Positions 10,430-21,500 of a stretch of 64,000 nucleotides of DNA are shown in pieces; the stretch's first letter is position 1; each line of letters starts with the position of its first letter. A program made the position numbers and the translations under genes. Below the pieces are notes generated by a model. The model ran no database searches. It was given only the letters and a program-made list of their open reading frames with translations, and had not been told where the DNA came from. The stretch is from Nereocystis luetkeana (taxonomy: Eukaryota; Sar; Phaeophyceae; Laminariales; Laminariaceae): positions 1,265,669 through 1,329,668 of the forward strand of contig JARUPZ010000017.1 in the NCBI GenBank assembly GCA_031213475.1. The letters run 5' to 3'.

Positions 10430-12365
10430 CCTCGCCGTCGTCGTCGTCTTCGTGGTATGGGTGTTGGCGTTGGTGTGGGTGGTAGTAATGGTAGTAGTGG
10501 TGATGGCCGTGGCGATGTGGGGGCGACGGCGGTGATGATAGGAGTGGTGATGGTTGTGATGGTGGCGGTGGTGGTGGTAGTGGTGGTGGTGGCGGTTGTG
10601 GTTGTAGTTTGAAGTGGGTTTGATGATGGTGGTGGTGATGGTTGTGGTGAAGGTGGTAGTTAGTGGCGATGGCGGCAATGGAAGTGGATGCCGGTGGTGA
10701 CAGGGATCGTGATTATGCTGGTGGTTGTGTTGTTGATGGTGAAGCTGACAATTGTGGTGACTGTGCTGGTGATAGCAATAATAGCGATGGTAGTGGTAGT
10801 AGTAATGGTGTTGGTATTTATAGTGGGAATGGTAATGGTGATGGTGGTGATGGCGTTGGTGGCCGTGGGGTTAGGGTTATTCGCGAGGGTGGCGATGGCG
10901 GTTACGGCGGTGATGATGGTGGTGGTGGTGGTCGTGTCATGAACTACGATCGTGATGGCGGTGACTGTGGTTGTGGTGGCGTTTGTGGTGATGGTGGTGG
11001 TGATGATGGCGGTCGTTGTGGAGGTGGTGACGATGATTGCAGTGATGGTGGTGGTGATGGTATAGCGATGGTGATGATCGTGGTTGATAGTCGTGATGAT
11101 GGAAATCTCGGTGACGGTGTGGTGGTGGAGGTAGTAGTGGAGATAGGGGTGGCGATGGTAGTTGTGGTGGCTTTTGTAGTGATGCTGATGGTAATGGTGG
11201 TAATGGTGGGGGCGGTGTTGGTGGTGGGGATGGTGACCATGCTGATGGTTCGTGGTGGTGGTGGTGACAGTGAGTGCAATGAAGGCGATGGTGGTGGGGT
11301 GGTGGTGCATGGAAGATGTTAGCGATGTGTATGATGGTGGTACTGGTGGTGGTAATGGCCATGGTGGTCGCGGTGGTTTGGGGGAGTGTAGGGATGGTGA
11401 TCAGGGGTGTTGGTGGTGATGGTGGTAGTGATAATGTTCGATAGTGACGATGGTGCGGTGGTGATAGGGATGGTAGTGATGGTGTTTGCGGTGATGGTGG
11501 TGATGGCGGTACTGAAGAAATGGTGATGGGTATGGTGGTGGCGATAGTAGTGGTGATGGTGCTGGTAGCGGTGGTGTGTGGTATGGGTGGTGTTGGTGTT
11601 GATGTTGATGTTGTTAATGGTAGTGGTCATAGTGATGGTGATGGTGGTGGTTTGATCACTGCGGCGATGGTGTTAATGTTGGCGACGGCGATGATGATAA
11701 TGGTGGTGATGGTGATGGTGATGGTAGGTTGATGGTGATGGTGATGGTAAGGGTGGTGGTGGCGGCGGTGGCGGTGGTGGCGATGCCGGTGCTGGCAGTG
11801 GTGGTGGTGATGGTGATATTGATGATATTGGCACGCAGTGATGATTATGACGGTGGTGTTGGTGATGGTGGGGATAGCTATGATAAGGATGGTGGTGCTG
11901 TTTCGGATGACGGTAAATCTGGTGGCGGCAGGGATGGTGGTGGCGATGATGATGGTGCTGGTCGTAGTGGAGATATTGACAGCAATGATGGTTATAATAT
12001 TTGTGATGGTAGTGGTGAAGATGCTGCATGCAATGGTAGTAGTTACGATGCTGGGGGATGGGGAAGACGTTGCTGGTGGCGTTCCTGGTGGTGGTGGCGA
12101 TGGTGGCGAAGGTGACAACGATGGTGATGATGGTGGTGTTGGTGTTGGTACTAGCGGCGTGGGTGGTGTTGGTACTAGCGGTGTTGGTACTAGCGGCGAA
12201 GGTGGTGTTGGTGTCGGTGGTGGCAGTCGTAGCAATGATGACATTAAGATGACGGTGGTGTTAGTGGTGATGGTGATACTTCGTAGTAGTAGTCGATAGT
12301 GATGGGCATTTATGAATGTAATTATGGTGGCGATGGTGATGATGATAGTGATGCTGATAGTGAGC
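10430..12365. repeat. GGT/GAT trinucleotide megasatellite, right part
   Basis: Continuation of the array of GGT, GAT, GGC and GTA triplets on the plus strand for almost 2 kb. The DNA between 10,161 and 10,430 is non-repetitive flank. The G-rich strand is the plus strand throughout, as in the left part, which supports a single original array. Confidence 0.92.
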
Positions 12366-13225
12366 TAACGGCGGAGGATCCCGTTCATCGTCATTTGAAC
12401 CCAGCTGTTTTTTTTTGTTGCTGATATCATATTCCTATTATTGCATTTGCCACCCGACAAAGATTAGGCCCTATACGTGAGGGTAAGGGTAAACAGAATT
12501 AAATCATTACTGACTTGAGCGAGTGCACCAATTAATTTTGGCGATAGAGGGGAACGACAGGCAGCACGAGCTCAAACGTTGGTATCATACTTGGGAACAC
12601 TAACTTCAGTATCATGTTTCGGGAAAAATTAATTGCCTAAAGTCTCGGAGGAACTCTTTTTTTTATTTAATATAATAGGTCTCTTAATAATATTGATAGA
12701 TGTCCTGTTCTGTACGTGAGAGTGACAACAAAATAGGACCGGGGATTCGATGTCATGGCTGAGAGTATAGTGTTCAAAGACAATCAACCCTAGTGACATG
12801 TGCCAAGGCAAATTGTTTTTTATTATTGCTCTTCTGCGATATACATGCAAATGATGGCCCAGTATCTTACTCGGGTATGCTGTGCGCCGTGAGACACGTG
12901 GGACAATAAATAAATAAATGCTGTTGGTTTTTTCCACCCAGCTGTGGAGTTCTTCTTGTTGTGCCTTTTTGTCACGACACGGGCTAGATTATTTTACCAA
13001 GCACTGAGCTATACCTGTGGTTTTATAGAACGCGAGCTCAACCACTGTTTTACATCATAACTGGAAACCTACCATGTACCAGGCACCAGGTATGGTTTAA
13101 CTCAACAAGTATTGAAGATGCAGTGCGACACCATCCCGAGAATCATCACTGCCGAGTGTTTTTAATTTCTTATTCAATAAGGATATATTGGCACTACTGT
13201 AGCAATAATACGGCATCATTGAGTC
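12366..13225. other. Unassigned intergenic stretch
   Basis: AT-rich DNA with no recognisable gene. It contains a GTGAGGGTAAGGGTAAACAG motif near 12,480 and a cluster of CCAGG-type motifs near 13,075-13,092. A minus-strand ORF (12,629-12,937) has no domain I recognise. Confidence 0.5.
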
Positions 13226-13227
13226 AG

Positions 13228-13692
13228 CAAGCGGCGCCTTTTTTCTTTTTTTGGCGGTCGCCCACAGCTGGTTGTCGAGTTAGATCATTTGTGCGAGGTG
13301 AAGAACCTTTACTCCGCACAAGTGGGAATGATCTGATCACGTAGCGTTCAAGGTAAGGCACCCAAGAGGCAGTTGCATAGTACTCCCATTATTGCTGTCT
13401 CTGGAATAATTGCCTACACCGGAAATTAAATTAACTCATTGCAGCTGTCATCCATGTATGTGCAAGTCCGCCTCACAAGCGGTTCTTAGTAATAATGCAG
13501 CTCACCCTTCATGCGACTCGCCAGGCACCTCACGGCGCTTCGCGCTTGGTGCAAGCAATGTCTGCCTGGTCGGTGAAAACCCGACATGCTCCGTCCCGGC
13601 ATAGTAGGGATGCGAGGGTCTACGGTCATACGACTACGGCCATGCATGAGATCGAGTACTCGCACATCTCTCCTATACTATCGAGTACCCCC
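13228..13692 (+). repeat. R1 copy (5'-incomplete)
   Basis: It matches the full-length R1 from the GTTAGATCATTTG region onward: CTCCGCACAAG, CCACCTCACAAGCGG-type segment, CGGCGCTTCGCGC, the hairpin GTCGGTGAAAACCCGAC, GCATGAGATCGAGTAC and a terminal C run (13,687-13,697). Confidence 0.82.
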
Positions 13693-13711
13693 CCCCCCCA
13701 ACTGCCCCCCC

Positions 13712-14046
13712 TTACTCAGCACAAGGGGGATGATCGTATCATGCAGTGTGTATATTGCAAGGCACCCACAAGGCAGTCACATTGTACACGCATTGCTGTC
13801 TCTGGAAGTGGCCATACCAGAAAATAAGTCAATTAATTTTACCCTGTCATCCATATATATATATTATGCAAGAAAATCCGCCTCGAAAGTAGGATGCAGC
13901 TTACCCAACTCGCCCAACACTTCACGGCGCTTTGCGCTTGGTGCAAGCAATGTCTGCCTGGTCGGTGAAAACCCGACGTGTTCCGTCCCGACGTTGTAGG
14001 GATGCGAGGGTCTACGGTCATACGACTACGGCCACGCATGACAATG
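13712..14046 (+). repeat. R1 copy, second in tandem
   Basis: It begins at the CAGCACAAGGGGGATGATCG segment directly after the C run of the previous copy and runs to CGGCCACGCATGACAATGAG. The pair lies head to tail. The copy ends in a short TTAGGG run rather than a C tract. Confidence 0.8.
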
Positions 14047-14047
14047 A

Positions 14048-14072
14048 GTAGGGTTAGGGTTAGGGTTAAGGT
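14048..14072. repeat. Interstitial telomere-like (TTAGGG)n
   Basis: Three consecutive TTAGGG-type hexamers (TAGGGTTAGGGTTAGGGTTA) followed by a TTAAGG variant. It lies exactly at the 3' end of an R1 copy. Confidence 0.7.
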
Positions 14073-14515
14073 TCCCTCCCACTGCCCCCCCCCTTTCCCT
14101 GTCGAGGGGGAGGGGGTGTCTCTAAAGCGCAGGAAGAAACATGGGGGGATATTTTTGTCGTGAATCTCGTCCTGTGATCATGCGCTCCGGTTTGTTTTTC
14201 GGTCCGACCTTTTTATGTGAGTTAGTTGTCGAAAAAGAGTATTCCAGGCGCCCCTGATTCAGTTGACTTTATTTCTTATTTTTTTATTTGTCACTTTTAC
14301 TTTCCAGCCTAACTTGTAGGAGGTTTTACCCTCAACGAGCTTCTGGACAAGCCGTGGTCACAGGTGTCGTCCCTTCTCCCCCCCGGTACGTGCCTTTATT
14401 TTTTGTCGCGCATAGGTAGGTTCAGCATTCCCACTGCTCGTCGGTTTTCATCGAATGTAGTAGCTAACCCACGCTCTCGCGCTTTCCGCCAATCATTTTT
14501 TTAATGCAAGAAAAA
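14073..14515. other. Unassigned; weak R3-like stretch
   Basis: It has a C-rich start. At 14,340-14,460 a segment reads GTGGTCACAGGTGTCGTCCC, GGTACGTGCCTTTATTTTT, GTCGCGCATAGG, resembling the middle of R3 and the segment at 20,450-20,500. No gene is seen. Confidence 0.4.
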
Positions 14516-14519
14516 GCCA

Positions 14520-14600
14520 CGAGCATGCACTCGGTGAGACTTGAACCCACGAAATTGATCTTGATAGGCACGCGGACCACCCACCAAGCAACCGGGGACG
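14520..14600 (-). other. tRNA-like sequence (pseudo-tRNA or SINE head)
   Basis: On the minus strand a TTGCTTGGTGGGTGGTC segment resembles a tRNA A box. GTGGGTTCAAGTCTCAC forms a full five-base T stem with a B-box-like loop. The acceptor halves do not pair and no good anticodon stem forms, so a working tRNA is unlikely. Confidence 0.35.
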
Positions 14601-14904
14601 CTGACTACTTGTTCATGTATTATTTAATAATTGTGTATTTATTTTTACATTCATGTTTTTCTCTCTGAATACTCTGCATGATGATGTACATGATGTACAA
14701 GTATACTGCTGCTATACCTACCTCCTATGGATACATATTTTTTGTGATGACCTATTTCTTTACTATCACTCTGTACCGAAATTTAAGCACCTTTCAATAT
14801 TAGTTAGTAATAAATGAAGAAGGCCCTACTATTTAAGTATGTAATTAAGCGTGCCACGCACTCTGGCTCTTTGGTGCTTTACTCTCAGCATTCTCTGCAA
14901 AAAA

Positions 14905-15012
14905 TATTATACTACGGTAGCGCTCTTAGAACTAACTGTGTAGTCCCGTTTTGGGGACAATCCACTCAAAGTCGAAGTAGTTTGTCTCTAAAACGAGACT
15001 GCAGTCGTCCTA
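14905..15012. mobile_element. M2 element, diverged copy
   Basis: It contains TAGTCCCGTTTTGGGGACA, then GTTTGTCTCTAAAACGAGAC and TGCAGTCGTCCTAAAATGG in the same order and spacing as the clean M2 copy 130 bp to the right. The ends are degraded. Confidence 0.6.
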
Positions 15013-15126
15013 AAATGGTCAGGAATAAAAAGAGTAGTTAGTAGAGAGTAAATAAATATACTGATAGTGTGTTGAGGTCGCACACAGGGATGGGTGGGTG
15101 CGATCGTTTTTCGTCGCCCGTTTTCT

Positions 15127-15238
15127 TTTAACAACCCTTAACCCCTTTATAGGACTGCAGTCCCGTTTTGGGGACATTTCACTTAATATTCGAATGGTGT
15201 GTCTCCAAAGTGGAACTGCAGTCCTAAAAGGGTTAAGG
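15127..15238. mobile_element. M2 MITE with TTAA flanks
   Basis: A ~105-bp inverted-repeat element. The left end is CCCTTTATAGGACTGCAGTC and the right end GACTGCAGTCCTAAAAGGG read inward, with TTAA immediately outside each end. CCCGTTTTGGGGAC and GTCTCCAAAGTGG are internal. TTAA flanks are typical of piggyBac-type target duplications (known family property); the transposase source is unknown. Related half-elements occur near 31,290 and 34,813. Confidence 0.75.
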
Positions 15239-15289
15239 CCCTCTCTGTGCAAAAAAAAACAACGCTCTTTACGGTAGTAGTACTGCTGA

Positions 15290-15475
15290 CTACTTACTAT
15301 ACACCAACCAGTATAGTAGTACATGTAACAGCACAGTAATATAGCATTTTAATACTACTACAGCGGTTGTATGTACTACTACTATTAATACTACAGTATA
15401 CTGTACACAGGACTCGGAGTACATATAGTTACTTCAAGTATACTACAGTACAGTACAGTACCTATTATTATTCCT
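15290..15475. repeat. TACTGTA/TAGTAC-rich low-complexity stretch
   Basis: It is dominated by TACTAC, TACAGTA and GTAGTAC motifs, including TATACTACAGTACAGTACAG near 15,440. Similar motif-rich stretches occur at 18,540-18,740. Confidence 0.6.
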
Positions 15476-15477
15476 CT

Positions 15478-15545
15478 TCTTGCCATCTGACAATGTGCAG
15501 CATGATCTTCAACATGGATCACTCATAACTTTCCCGAAATAACTA
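15478..15545 (-). repeat. R2-tail repeat copy
   Basis: The minus strand reads TTCGGGAAAGTTATGAGTGA, TCCATGTTGAAGATCATGC, then the R2 tail and an AAT-rich end. It is nearly the same as the 3' ends at 19,050 and 20,770. Confidence 0.78.
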
Positions 15546-15639
15546 TTTATTGTGTACTTACAGCAGTTTAACTGTTGTTGTAGTAGGATTGTTATAATAA
15601 TACTAGATACACTACCAGACGTACGGCATATTATATATA

Positions 15640-15735
15640 TGCGGCTGGTGCTGGTGCTGGTGCTGCTGGTTGTGGTGGTGGTGCTGTGTGCTGCTGCTGG
15701 TGGTGTGGTGGTGTGGTGGTGTGGTGCTGCCCGCT
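15640..15735. repeat. (CTGGTG)n / TGG-rich microsatellite
   Basis: Repeated CTGGTG, TGGTGG and TGCTGC units on the plus strand. Low complexity without coding meaning. Confidence 0.75.
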
Positions 15736-16050
15736 GTATGTTCGTATAGTAGTGTAAGGATAGTATATACTTCGCATAATATACGTACGACGATTGCCCA
15801 CTTTTTTGTCTGTTCGACGTTGAACGTTCGCCGATCACATCTCTATCTCTCCGCGGCGCGGCCCCGATGTGACTTTCATCTTTCATCCCTGCTGTAATCT
15901 CTCTTGTAATCACTATTAATTCTATTTTAATAATGACCGACCATGGGTTTCCTCCCGAACACCCCACGTGAGTCGCGTTTACTACACCTTATTATACACA
16001 CGCTATCATATTTTGCTATTAATACTATTAATAATAACACAAGACAAGGA

Positions 16051-16264
16051 GGTAGGCACAATTCGATGCGAGTCGACGAGGGAAGAAAAGGCTGAAATCT
16101 TCTCGCGATAAAAATGAAGGCACGTACCGTAGCGGGAAGGGGGGAGAAGAGCCTGCTATGTGACCCCGGATCTGAGTTACGAGTTGGAAGGAGAGAGAGA
16201 AGAAGATGTGCGAAGATAATGAATGGGATGAGAAAAAAAAAAACAAAAAAAAAAAACAAAAACA
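16051..16264 (+). repeat. R3 SINE-like element, reference copy
   Basis: The start is GGTAGGCACAATTCGATGCG. The body includes GTCGACGAGGGAAGAAAAGG, CGATAAAAATGAAGGCACG, CTGCTATGTGACCCCGG and GATGTGCGAAGATAATG. It ends in an A-rich tail (A and C only, about 16,232-16,264). The order and A-rich 3' end indicate a retroposed SINE-like element. Two further copies lie tail to tail at 60,372-60,775. I found no clear tRNA-derived head. Confidence 0.82.
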
Positions 16265-16930
16265 GCTGGGAACTACCTTAAATAAGTATTCATTGTTGTA
16301 ATATAGGTACCTGGTATATGTACGACTGGCTCGATATACGACGCATCACGTACGTACCAGGTACATACCACACAGAGGTACAAAATATTTTTATTTTTTA
16401 TCGGTCGATGTGGTCTGTGCGTGTGTGCTGAAAATAAACCGTTATTTCTACCCGTCGTATACGTACGTACTACCTGTGGTACCACATTTAATGTTAAAAT
16501 ACTACTGCTGCTGCTGTAGCTGTGGTATTAATAGTAAGTATCCGAAACCAAATACCTGGTACCTGGTATGCAACAACAATAAATTGCAATACGAACACCC
16601 ATATACTTCTGTCACAAAGTAACGACTCACGCAATATCACCACATCATCGCCGGAGCGCGGAGCGCCCTATATTATTCCTGTTTTCATGCGCTGTTTTAA
16701 CCAATCAAAACCTCCGGACTGTCAACGTAGACCAATCACACGTACGAAGTAGAACGTTCTTGCGGTCAACAGTATACCTGGTAGTAGCTAGTCAACAGTA
16801 GTCAACAGTCTAAAATAATGCACCTGGGGCCGACGGGGCCGAAACCACGAAATCACTACGTGTAAGAGCCTGCTACCTCGTACGATTAATAGGTATTTTA
16901 CCAATAATAATGTTGGTTGTAGTAGTCTAG
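16265..16930. other. Unassigned; dense TACCAGGTA motifs
   Basis: No gene is seen. The stretch holds five or more TACCTGGTA/TACCAGGTA-type motifs (near 16,308, 16,353, 16,551-16,568 and 16,778) and two CCAATCA motifs near 16,700-16,735. Confidence 0.5.
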
Positions 16931-16932
16931 TC

Positions 16933-17085
16933 TTCATGAGCGTCACATCAGTTCTGATTTGTCGAAGGATACTGCCGCGCTTTTTTTTGTTCTGGAGAGT
17001 TTTTCACTTTCTGTAAGTCGTTTATTAGAACAACGCTACGAACACATTGAAATTGTCGGATGGCAAGCATAATAATAACACCATA
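16933..17085 (+). repeat. R2 member, TCATGAGCGTCACATC subtype
   Basis: A ~150-bp element starting TCATGAGCGTCACATCAG and including TTGTTCTGGAGAGTTTTTC. It ends in ATTGTCGGATGGCAAGCATA plus AAT repeats. Close copies occur at 46,865-47,020 (plus) and 59,236-59,376 (minus). The body differs from the 19-kb and 20.7-kb members, but the 3' tail is the same. Confidence 0.82.
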
Positions 17086-17094
17086 CCAGGTACA

Positions 17095-17140
17095 TGATAA
17101 ATAGGACCAAATATTGTTGGTAAAAATTGCGAAGTTTATG
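17095..17140 (-). mobile_element. M1 MITE remnant
   Basis: AAATAGGACCAAATATTGTT followed by GGTAAAAATTG is the right half of M1 without its outer TIR. It lies right after an R2 element. Confidence 0.55.
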
Positions 17141-17640
17141 GTAGCTTTTTTTGTTTGCACCGTAGGTGCCCCCCCTTAATACAGCATTGCATTGCATTGC
17201 TTGCATTGGTGCAGCAGTATTCATACCAGGTATGAAGTACAACATTCAGTACGAAGCAAATGTATCCCAGGAGGTACATACACAGCATGAAGCACAGAAA
17301 GATGGTTTGCCCTGCAGTAATATGTTACACTAAACTACGGCGTACATACTTTATTTGGGTTCCATATTTTTAATGGGAAGAACACTCTGTGCACACTTGA
17401 CTGACCTATTTCTCGGGTCACGACATTATTTCTTGCGCCGGCCGTGCATCAAAGAGCAAGTAGTTGCCTGTGGTGCGGCACACACAGCAAAACAAAGTAA
17501 AGCGGCACGTATTGCGGCATACACCTGGTACCTGCTACCGGCTACATCATATATATACCTGGGGTGGTAGGAGCTGCCTGGTCTGAGCGCCACCTCACAT
17601 TACCACACCACCTACCTAGGTCCTGTCTGTGCGTCACACG
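17141..17640. other. Upstream region of the tyrosinase-like gene
   Basis: This is the ~500 bp before exon 1. A TATATATA stretch lies at about 17,549-17,558, close enough to serve as a promoter element, but nothing proves it. A GCATT repeat is present near 17,190. Confidence 0.4.
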
Positions 17641-17744
17641 CTGGTGTGCAAGGAAAGAGAGACGGAGGGGGGGAAAATAGCCCAACGCGGAGCACCTCCA
17701 CTGACTGCTCTGTTGTTGTGGCTGACACAGCATCAATCACTATC

Positions 17745-18511
17745 ATGGTGCCATTGCGGAAAAAACGTCTGCTACCATTACTCCCTTGGATCGAGAGTCA
17801 CAGATACACGCCAATAGCCTCGAATCAAGATTCACGGTGGTGGTGGTGGTGGTGGTGCGAGGATGTGTCGAGGAAAGCGGGCCTGGCTTTGCTTGTGCTG
17901 GGCGCGGTAGTGGTGACCCAGGCGTGCTTGTCACAGTATAGCTGCAGGAACCACAGCAGCAGGAACCACAGCAGCAGCAGCAGCAGCAGCAGCGATGATA
18001 AGAGTGCGCTTCCCCCCCAGATGACGCCCGCGTCGACAACAACAACAACAACATTGATGACGATTGATGGCGGAGGGGGGGATGAATCCTCCGAGCACTT
18101 ATTATCCCCCGCGGCGGCAGCGGCGGCGGCAGCAGCTACCACAGCAGCAGCAGCAGCCGCCGCCGCAGCAACTACCGCAACACATATGATGAGGCCCTCC
18201 TTGGCAACAACACTGACCACGACTGAGGGAAGAGCAGCAGTAGGGGGGGGTGAATATTCCGAGCACCTCTTGTCGTCCTCCCCCCCCCCCGCAGCGGCAG
18301 CAGCAGCAGCAGCAGAAGCAGCAGCAGCGGTATTACTAGGCGATGTTCGCTTATGGGGTGATTACACTTCCGCGTCCTCCGACGCAAAGAAACATGATTA
18401 TTCGGTGGAGTACCCCTGGGAACACATCGCTGAGCCGTACAGGACAACGGTGATGGAGGCAAACGGCTGGGCAAACGGCGGAGGGAGCCTCGGCAACGGC
18501 TTCAACCTTAG
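17745..18511 (+). CDS. Exon 1: anchor, low-complexity linker, start of PKD-like domain
   Basis: I chose the ATG at 17,745 because it begins MVPLRKKRLL before the hydrophobic stretch LALLVLGAVVV; an in-frame ATG at 17,646 is possible. The middle is Ser, Thr and Ala repeats, with a duplicated EHLL unit followed by poly-Ala. The end, EYPWEHIAEPYRTTVMEANG, opens the PKD/Ig-like domain. The donor AG|GTGAGA at 18,511 splits an Arg codon after two bases. Confidence 0.85.
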
Positions 18512-21500
18512 GTGAGATACTATAACTACAACAAAACACTATATATACCAGGTGCGTACACACTACAGGTCCCTCTACTACTACGTACGGCAGTTACTAT
18601 ACTGCCATATACAGAACTACATACACAGCAACAAACAGTACTGCCATATACTATACTACGACAGTCCTGGTAATAAGTACCACAACTGTATACAACAACA
18701 ACAGTACTGCTACTGTTAATACTATGCTGCTGTAATAATAATGCTTTTTAGTAGCCATAATAATTAACCTGCACCCAAGTCGTTGGGGACAACCTATTAA
18801 TACTTGAATTATTAGTGTTACATGCAGCAGTAGTCATGTTTACAGACAGCGGGATGAAGTAATAATAAACAGTATGCTTGATGAGCAGCAAGGAAAATAC
18901 GTTCAAAACATTGTTTTTACAATTGTTACGAACGTAATGAGAAGGAAGGAGCAAATAGAGCAAATAAATAGAGTAGACGAGCCGAAAGTTGGCACGGAAG
19001 GGAGGTAGACTTGGTGCATGGGTTTCCTTTTGTTTCCGAGGTTTTCTTCTTTCGGGAAAGTTATGAGTGATCCATGTTGAAGATCATGCTGCACATAGTC
19101 GGATGGCAAAGATAAAAAATAATTGTTACACTGCTTGTTGTGAAAGTCGGTCCGCACGGCCGTCAGTCGTCTTGATCTATGATATGTACTGCCGCAGTAA
19201 TAATCCTCGATATTTGTTTCGCATCTAGATTCTGACAATCAACTTTTGTTCGTAAACGTATAGCGACGCGATTCGACAAAAAAAAGGGGGGAGAAAGTGC
19301 CGATCTCTTTTCTCGCATGCGATAAAAACGCAATTAAATTGAAGGCATACACACCACGGTGGGTGGTGGTAGTAATGTCGGTAGGGGGGACAAAGGAGAG
19401 CCTAACTATTAATACTATTAATATTACTACGAGGTCTAACCATTAATACTATTAATATTACTACGAGGTATATACCCAGATACCAAGCCAGTGCCATGGC
19501 CCCGGAGCTGAGTTACGACGACTAGTAATACTATTATATACTGCGTAGGGGAGAGAGGGAGAGGGAGAGGGGGGGGTGAGAGTAGGAGCACAAGAAGAAG
19601 GGTGAATAAGACAGTCGAGACATACCTGGTGCTATAATCTATTTGATGATGGCACATGGAAAACATATATAGATATATATTCGTAGCGCTTGTTTGAAGC
19701 ACACCGACACACACACCTACAGAGTACAGTATATCACATGATCATACTTTTCAAGACAAAAAAGGCAAGCCAAGAATGCAATAAATGATTCTGATGTTAT
19801 TTCAAGCCAAAAATGGGCCGACAGGCAACGTAGTATATAAAGGTGCTTTAATGATGATTCTAATACCTGGTATTGTATGCTGGTACGCCCTTTCAGCCCG
19901 CAATCACATTGCCAACCAATTCCACCTCAATACGCAGTACGAGGTAGTGAGTAGTGTTAGTGATGGCTCTCAATCTACTGAGAGACTTGCTTGTTCAAAC
20001 CGCCACAAAAATCTCGCAAACCAAAAGAAGCTCCACGGGAAATAATCCAGAGTCAGGTGTCTCACTCACTCATTGCCATCGCCACCAGGAGAACAAATAA
20101 ATAAACATAATATCATTACTTGGGTGGAGAATATGTGCTCAACACTGATTGGTTCATTCATATCGTTTTTCCTTGTAATATCGTTCATCGCTCTCACTCC
20201 AGCTCAACTCGTATTATTACGGGGGACCTTGGTTATTAGGACTTACCAGGGTATGGTATACATAAAAACCTAAATATTTAACCATTTTTACTAACAATAT
20301 TTGGCCCTATTAACTATGGTCGCCCGTAATAGTAGTGTATTAATGTAATATGTGTATCTGGTATTGTTTTGATATTAGCATAGGTTTTTTTTTTTCACTC
20401 TTAGCGGCCTTCTGGACAACAAGTGCCACAAATAGTACTGCTAGACAGTCGTGGCCACGGGTGTCGTCCCTTCCCCCCCCCGGTATTAGCCTTGTTTTTT
20501 CCTTACCTTGTAGGGATGGGGTTAAGGTTAGATAGTGAGTATACCCTGCGCGTGGAGTCCGTAGTGACAGCTACGTATCGCAAATATTCGTACTGTACTC
20601 TCTTGGCGCATAGGGATCATGCAGTATTCCTTCGAAGGATATATAATAGAAGGTAATGAGAAGGAAGGAGCAAAGACAGCAAATAGAGTAGACAAGCCGA
20701 AAGTTGACACAGAAGACAGAAGGGAGGTAGACTTGGTGCATGGGTTTCCTTTTGTTTCCGAGGTTTTCTTCTTTCGGGAAAGTTATGAGTGATCCATCTT
20801 GAAGATCATGCTGCACATTGTCGGATGGCAAGAAAAATAACAATAATAATATAAGTAGCCATAAATAGCGTAGCCTATTGTACAAAGTATGCCGTTTTCG
20901 TGTTGGTCTACTGTTGTGGTCTTGTGTATACAGTCGCAGTCCCTGTCAGCGAACCTATTTTTTTTTTACTTTGTTGGTTTTGAGGAAAATCGCTTTGCTC
21001 GAGTAAAACAACTCTAATGGATAGGCGTTTTTTTCGACAAGACGCCCAACCACGTGGGGTATTTTTTAATATCATTTTTTTGGGAAAACCATACTACAGC
21101 AGTATCTGTTGAGTTAGGGACGTAAATCGCGAAATTCCTGGAGAAACCATGGTCCAATTCGAATTGAAGCATGACACGCGTCTACAGTAACCCATCGACG
21201 GAGCTCTCGCGGCATTAACAGTAGAAACAGGACGTTTAGTTTCCTTCGAAAATACTACTTGTAAGTATTGACCGAGCAGTGACGTTCTGGAAGTTTTGGA
21301 TAGTCGACACTAACTATTAATACTAATAGTGATCTCTCGTTTTTTTCAGAACGTCAGTACTCGGTCAATATTTAGTGACTGGTATTTTCGAATAAAAAAT
21401 CACATCTTGTTTCTACTGCTATTGCCGAGAGAGCTCCGTCCATGGATAGACGTGTCATTCTTCACTTCTAATTTGCACATATTTCCTATAGTAATTCCTC

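Noticed and set aside
8059-12299. Many long ORFs on both strands (Gly/Asp/Val-rich, His/Thr/Pro-rich)
   Set aside because: They are all frames of a triplet satellite. A three-base period keeps every frame open, and there is no domain, start context or conserved composition.
14520-14600. Possible tRNA gene
   Set aside because: The T arm is good, but the acceptor stem and anticodon stem do not form. Kept only as a tRNA-like sequence.
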